Assembly: GCA_001557505.1 (NCBI GenBank)
Contig: LSAX01000001.1
Location: forward strand, 2,480,001 to 2,544,000
Source: Reticulascus tulasneorum
Lineage: Eukaryota > Ascomycota > Sordariomycetes > Glomerellales > Reticulascaceae
Direction: 5' to 3'
Length of the DNA: 64,000 nt
Part shown: positions 60,134 through 64,000 of the stretch, piece by piece
How the letters are laid out: each line of letters starts with the position of its first letter
How positions within the stretch are numbered: the stretch's first letter is position 1
Translations under genes and position numbers: made by a program
The notes under the pieces: model-generated
What the model saw: the letters and a program-made list of their open reading frames with translations, nothing else
What the model was told of the DNA's origin: nothing
Databases searched by the model: none

Positions 60134-60937
60134 TCAGTTGGTTTGGGGGGATGGTCTGGATATGATTTTGAGCTGTTTTACAGGAAGCAGATGCTCTTAA
60201 CTGAAGCATGTAACCCCCCTTTTATTTATTTATTTTTAAAGACGTGCCAGTTGGTCTATGACACCTGCATCGTACTCGGACATTGAGCCGCCGTCTTCCG
60301 CTTCTTACAAGAGAATGGTCTGTATTTAGCTGGTGTGTTTGTCAAGTAAAATACCTAGGGTGTCCTCTTGTTCGTATAACACAGAATTGAATATACAGAA
60401 CAGTCAGGACAGTATAAAACAACATGATGATCTACCTAGGTGACATACGATGGCTTCCATGTTACCATGTTCAGAACATGATAACTTGTAGAAGAAGGGC
60501 ACTTATTAGTGTGCATACATTCCCCGAGAAGGACGTACAGTGAATTAACACCGTGCATAACGGCAATGCACACAGTATTTATCTACCCTCTGAAGTGGCC
60601 GGGACGTGCATTTCTTTCTGGGTTCAGGTTGCCACCTAAAAAATGCCATGTACCAAAGTACCTACCTGAGCTAACTAACCGGTTGCATTGCAAGCTGGAG
60701 TGGAGCTGAAGCTTGGCCACTCGAGTACGTACGAAACATACTTCCAACGCTGACGTTTCCTCAAATGATTCTCGTGTGCTCCAACTCAACCCAACACTCC
60801 AACGCCCCCAAAGACTACATACCTGACCCGTGGCATATCTGGTCTCTCCGCCGTGTCGGGCGATTCTTCATTCTTTGTAATACCCGTTGTAATACCACTT
60901 TCTTGATGATCACCAGCTCTCCGACCACTTCGACAAG
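60134..60937. other. Intergenic; promoter of VPS10
   Basis: It holds an A/T-rich TTTATTTATTTATTTTTAAA stretch near 60220-60240, probably part of the DJ-1 gene 3' end, and the VPS10 upstream region. No gene seen. Confidence 0.6.
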
Positions 60938-63900
60938 ATGAGGTTTAGGGGCAGGGCTGCAGCCTCATGGCGCATCCTACTGTCTGTCCTGTTCTGGACA
61001 GCAGTCCTCGCGAAAGACGAGCCGACGATCAAAGTCACCAAGCTCAAACACCCGCCCGTCAATCTGAACTACTTCGAGGATTCCGATGTTATCCTGTACC
61101 ATGACATATCCGAGAGGAACATCTACCGATCATCCGATGCTGGTGCCACCTGGAATAAAGTCGCCAACGTTCCCGATGGCGAGTCATACATGCTTTCTAT
61201 GCACGAATTCGATTCCAACCGAGCTTATGTTATCACCGAAGGCGCAGAGCACTGGGAGACGCGCGACAGAGGAAAGTCGTGGCAGTCGTTCGACAGTGTT
61301 GTTCAGGCGAGCGTCTTCAGAGACGACATCCTCCACTTCCACGCTGGCGACGCCGACCGAATCATCTTCAATGGTATGGATTGCGCAGGTATATTCTGCG
61401 AGGAGGTGGCATTGTACACAACAGACGGGTTCAAGAAGCCGGCCAAGGTCCTTCGAGGAAATACTGCAGGGTGTTGGTGGGCGAAATCGTCGATCTTGTT
61501 CACCACCGGCAAAGACGACCTCGACGCGCAGCGAATCCTCTGCATTGTCCGGGATTCCTTCTCCCCCTTTAAGGAAGACCAGAGGCTCTACGCGTCCGAC
61601 AACTACTTCGACAAGGTTGATGGCAAAGTGCAGGAGTTCGAGCCCAACATGGACACCAACCGAGGCGTGCAGGGTGTCGTGAACATTGCCGTGGTCAAGA
61701 AGTATCTTTTGGTCGCTACCGCGTCGATCAACTCGGACGAAATGGCCTTGTTTGTCACCGATGATACTCTCAAGTGGCATCGCGCCGTGTTTCCGACTGC
61801 CCATGGCCACAAGGTCTTTCAGGAGGCATATACCGTCCTGGAGAGCACCAACTACAGCATCCAGATCGATGTGATGACGACCAGACCCTCCAATCCTATG
61901 GGAGTCATGTTTACGAGCAATTCCAATGGCACGTTCTTCACCGAGAACCTGGAGCATACAAATCGTAACTCTAGGGGACACGTCGATTTTGAAAAGATTA
62001 CGGGCATACAAGGAATCTTCCTTGTCAACACTGTGACCAATGGGGATGATGTCGAGAAGAGCCAAGGCGAGAAAAAACAAGTTATCACCCAGATCACCTT
62101 TGACGACGGAAGGACATTCCACGAAATCAAGGCTGGTGATGATCGGATCCATCTTCATTCCGTTACTGAACTTGACAACGTTGGCAGGGTCTTCTCTAGT
62201 CCTGCTCCGGGTCTTGTACTCGGAATCGGCAACACCGGCAAAACACTGAAAGACTTTGGCGACGGCGATCTTTTTGTCTCTGACAACGCCGGCTTGACAT
62301 GGAAGAAGGCTCTGGATGGCCCACACAAGTTTGAGTTTGGTGACCAGGGTTCCATCCTGCTAGCCGTTAAGGATTCCAACAAGGATGATGTTGGTGAGAT
62401 CAATTATTCCCTTGACCATGGCGAAACGTGGAAGAAGACTTCATTCCCGGATGGCCTCAAAGTACAGCCCCAGTTCCTCACGACAACTCAGGATTCCACC
62501 AGTCTGAAGTTCGTGCTTGTAGGAAAGACTGAGGGCGACGAAGTCCATTACCACATCATTGCCATCGATTTTGAAGGATTGAACGAGAGGACCTGCAAGG
62601 ATGATGATTTCGAGGACTGGCACGCTCGGGTCGACGCAGATGGCAAGCCAACTTGTCTGATGGGTCACAAGCAGACGTATCGTCGCCGAAAGAAGACTGC
62701 CGACTGCTTTCTCAAGCAAGAATTCAAGGATCCGGTTCCTATAACCGAAGATTGCGATTGCGCGGACAAGGACTTCGAATGCGACTACAACTTTGTACGG
62801 GATCCCAACGATCGTACCCTGTGTGTTAAACATGGCCCAATTGCTGCTCCGGAGGAGGCTTGTAAAAATGCCGGTCCGGACGACACGTTCAAGGGTTCCT
62901 CAGGTTGGCGAAAAATCCCTGGCGACACCTGCAAGAGAAAGGATGGAGAACAGAAGGATGATCCTGTTGAAAGGAAATGCTCCGATGTTATCAGCACTCC
63001 ACCTGCCGAGGGAAGCGGTAAGGTTGCGCAGACTTCGTTCGTCTTCAAGTCCGAACTCAAGGATTTCGAGAAGCTCTATCTCGAACGTGGTGACCTCAGT
63101 TCAGATGTGGACGAAACTGTCATTGCGAGAGCTGTTCAATACCATCGCGATGGCACAATGGACATCGACAAACGCCTCTGGCGCACCAAGGACCACGGCA
63201 AGAAATGGGACATAATCCTCGAAGACGAAGAAATTAGGGGCATACACCCTCATCAGTACTTCAAGGATGTAGTATTCTTCACCACCGGTTCAAAAAAGGT
63301 GTTGTACACTATTGACCGGGCTGAGCACTTCCATCATTTCGAAGCTCCAGCCGCACCTGGCTCCAATGACCCGCTCTCCTTCCACCCCGACAAGAAGGAT
63401 TGGCTCATTTGGATCGGTCAAAAGTGTGAGAAAATCGACGGCGAGGAGCAATGCTGGAAAGAGGCTTCAATCTCTCTGGATCGCGGCGATAACTGGAAGG
63501 TCGCTTTGCGATATGTCGAGAAGTGCGAGTTCACTGGTCACTCAGCGTACAAATTCAGAGACATAAAACAGGTTATTTGTCTAGCCCACGAACGTGAAGA
63601 TAACGAAAAGGACAATCCCAAGATCATTGTCTCAAGCAACGACTTCTTCGTCGAAGATAAGACAAAGCACGAGACTGACGTCAAAGACTTTGCAACAATG
63701 GCAGAGTTCATCGTGGTTGCCGCGGAGGACAAGGCACAGGACGGCCTCCAAGCACTTGCAAGTCTCGATGGAGAAACGTTCGCTGAGGCTCATTTCCCTT
63801 ATAATCTCAACGTCGATCATCAAAACGCGTATACTGTGTTGGACAGTTCTACCCACGCAGTCAACCTCTTTGTGGCCACTGAGACTGCCGAAGGACACCG

Positions 63901-64000
63901 GTATGGAAGCATCATCAAGAGCAATTCCAATGGTACGTCGTACGTGCTGAGTGCATCCGGCGTCAACTGCAACGACAAGTATTATGTGGACTTCGAGAAA
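60938..64000 (+). CDS. VPS10: Vacuolar sorting receptor Vps10 (sortilin family), 5' part
   Basis: The frame is open from the ATG at 60938 to the window edge (1,021 codons, no intron seen); the rest lies beyond the window. Vps10 is a type I receptor that cycles between the late Golgi and the prevacuolar compartment and delivers carboxypeptidase Y and other hydrolases to the vacuole. A signal peptide covers about the first 25 residues. The first Vps10 domain shows Asp-box turns of its beta-propeller (SSDAGATW, TRDRGKSW, SDNAGLTW, SLDHGETW). A Cys-rich 10CC module runs from about 552 to 680. A second propeller then begins (TKDHGKKW, SLDRGDNW). The second 10CC module, membrane segment and cytosolic retromer-binding tail are outside the window. 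A long antisense frame at 61184-62326 is a by-product of its codon use. Confidence 0.97.
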   Translation, partial: MRFRGRAAASWRILLSVLFWTAVLAKDEPTIKVTKLKHPPVNLNYFEDSDVILYHDISERNIYRSSDAGATWNKVANVPDGESYMLSMHEFDSNRAYVITEGAEHWETRDRGKSWQSFDSVVQASVFRDDILHFHAGDADRIIFNGMDCAGIFCEEVALYTTDGFKKPAKVLRGNTAGCWWAKSSILFTTGKDDLDAQRILCIVRDSFSPFKEDQRLYASDNYFDKVDGKVQEFEPNMDTNRGVQGVVNIAVVKKYLLVATASINSDEMALFVTDDTLKWHRAVFPTAHGHKVFQEAYTVLESTNYSIQIDVMTTRPSNPMGVMFTSNSNGTFFTENLEHTNRNSRGHVDFEKITGIQGIFLVNTVTNGDDVEKSQGEKKQVITQITFDDGRTFHEIKAGDDRIHLHSVTELDNVGRVFSSPAPGLVLGIGNTGKTLKDFGDGDLFVSDNAGLTWKKALDGPHKFEFGDQGSILLAVKDSNKDDVGEINYSLDHGETWKKTSFPDGLKVQPQFLTTTQDSTSLKFVLVGKTEGDEVHYHIIAIDFEGLNERTCKDDDFEDWHARVDADGKPTCLMGHKQTYRRRKKTADCFLKQEFKDPVPITEDCDCADKDFECDYNFVRDPNDRTLCVKHGPIAAPEEACKNAGPDDTFKGSSGWRKIPGDTCKRKDGEQKDDPVERKCSDVISTPPAEGSGKVAQTSFVFKSELKDFEKLYLERGDLSSDVDETVIARAVQYHRDGTMDIDKRLWRTKDHGKKWDIILEDEEIRGIHPHQYFKDVVFFTTGSKKVLYTIDRAEHFHHFEAPAAPGSNDPLSFHPDKKDWLIWIGQKCEKIDGEEQCWKEASISLDRGDNWKVALRYVEKCEFTGHSAYKFRDIKQVICLAHEREDNEKDNPKIIVSSNDFFVEDKTKHETDVKDFATMAEFIVVAAEDKAQDGLQALASLDGETFAEAHFPYNLNVDHQNAYTVLDSSTHAVNLFVATETAEGHRYGSIIKSNSNGTSYVLSASGVNCNDKYYVDFEK

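Noticed and set aside
61184..62326. 380-codon minus frame
   Set aside because: Antisense to the Vps10 coding frame, whose codon pattern keeps the opposite strand open; no family features.

Overview
This is nuclear DNA of a filamentous ascomycete, most likely a Sordariomycete. The evidence is short (50-130 nt) GT-AG introns in nearly every gene, pyrimidine-rich upstream tracts, GC near 50% and fungus-specific families (Crt10-type, MEP ammonium transporter, IZH3-type PAQR, fungal Frizzled-like receptor). The genus cannot be read from the sequence. I find no rRNA, CRISPR, viral gene or intact transposon.

Fourteen protein genes are supported, most with intron-exon structures rebuilt by hand and checked for phase. 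From the left: a TauD/TfdA-type dioxygenase (+), a membrane-anchored histidine acid phosphatase of phytase type with ten exons (+), an ammonium transporter (-), a Crt10-like protein with a long acidic insert (-), a membrane-anchored GH5 glycoside hydrolase (-), a Frizzled/Smoothened-like seven-helix receptor (-), then about 12 kb with no recognisable gene, a SulP sulfate permease (-), a Bub2/Cdc16-type TBC GTPase-activating protein (+), a small Cys-rich protein that looks GPI-anchored (+), an ADIPOR/IZH3-type PAQR protein (-), a THOC5-like mRNA-export subunit (+), a 4.8-kb gap, a GT2-like membrane glycosyltransferase (+), a DJ-1/PfpI protein (+) and the first ~1,021 codons of the sorting receptor Vps10 (+), which runs off the right edge.

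The genes are mostly independent housekeeping, transport and surface functions; there is no secondary-metabolite cluster or operon-like unit. A loose theme is nutrient capture: ammonium (MEP), sulfate (SulP), organic phosphate (phytase type) and perhaps organosulfur (TauD type). Cell-surface sensing or remodelling also recurs (Frizzled-like receptor, PAQR, GH5, GPI protein, GT2). No clearly new system was found. The points most worth checking are the Glu/His signature of the ammonium transporter with a distant GATA-site cluster, intron calls that change the protein (dioxygenase, PAQR, DJ-1, Crt10-like), and the large gene-poor interval.
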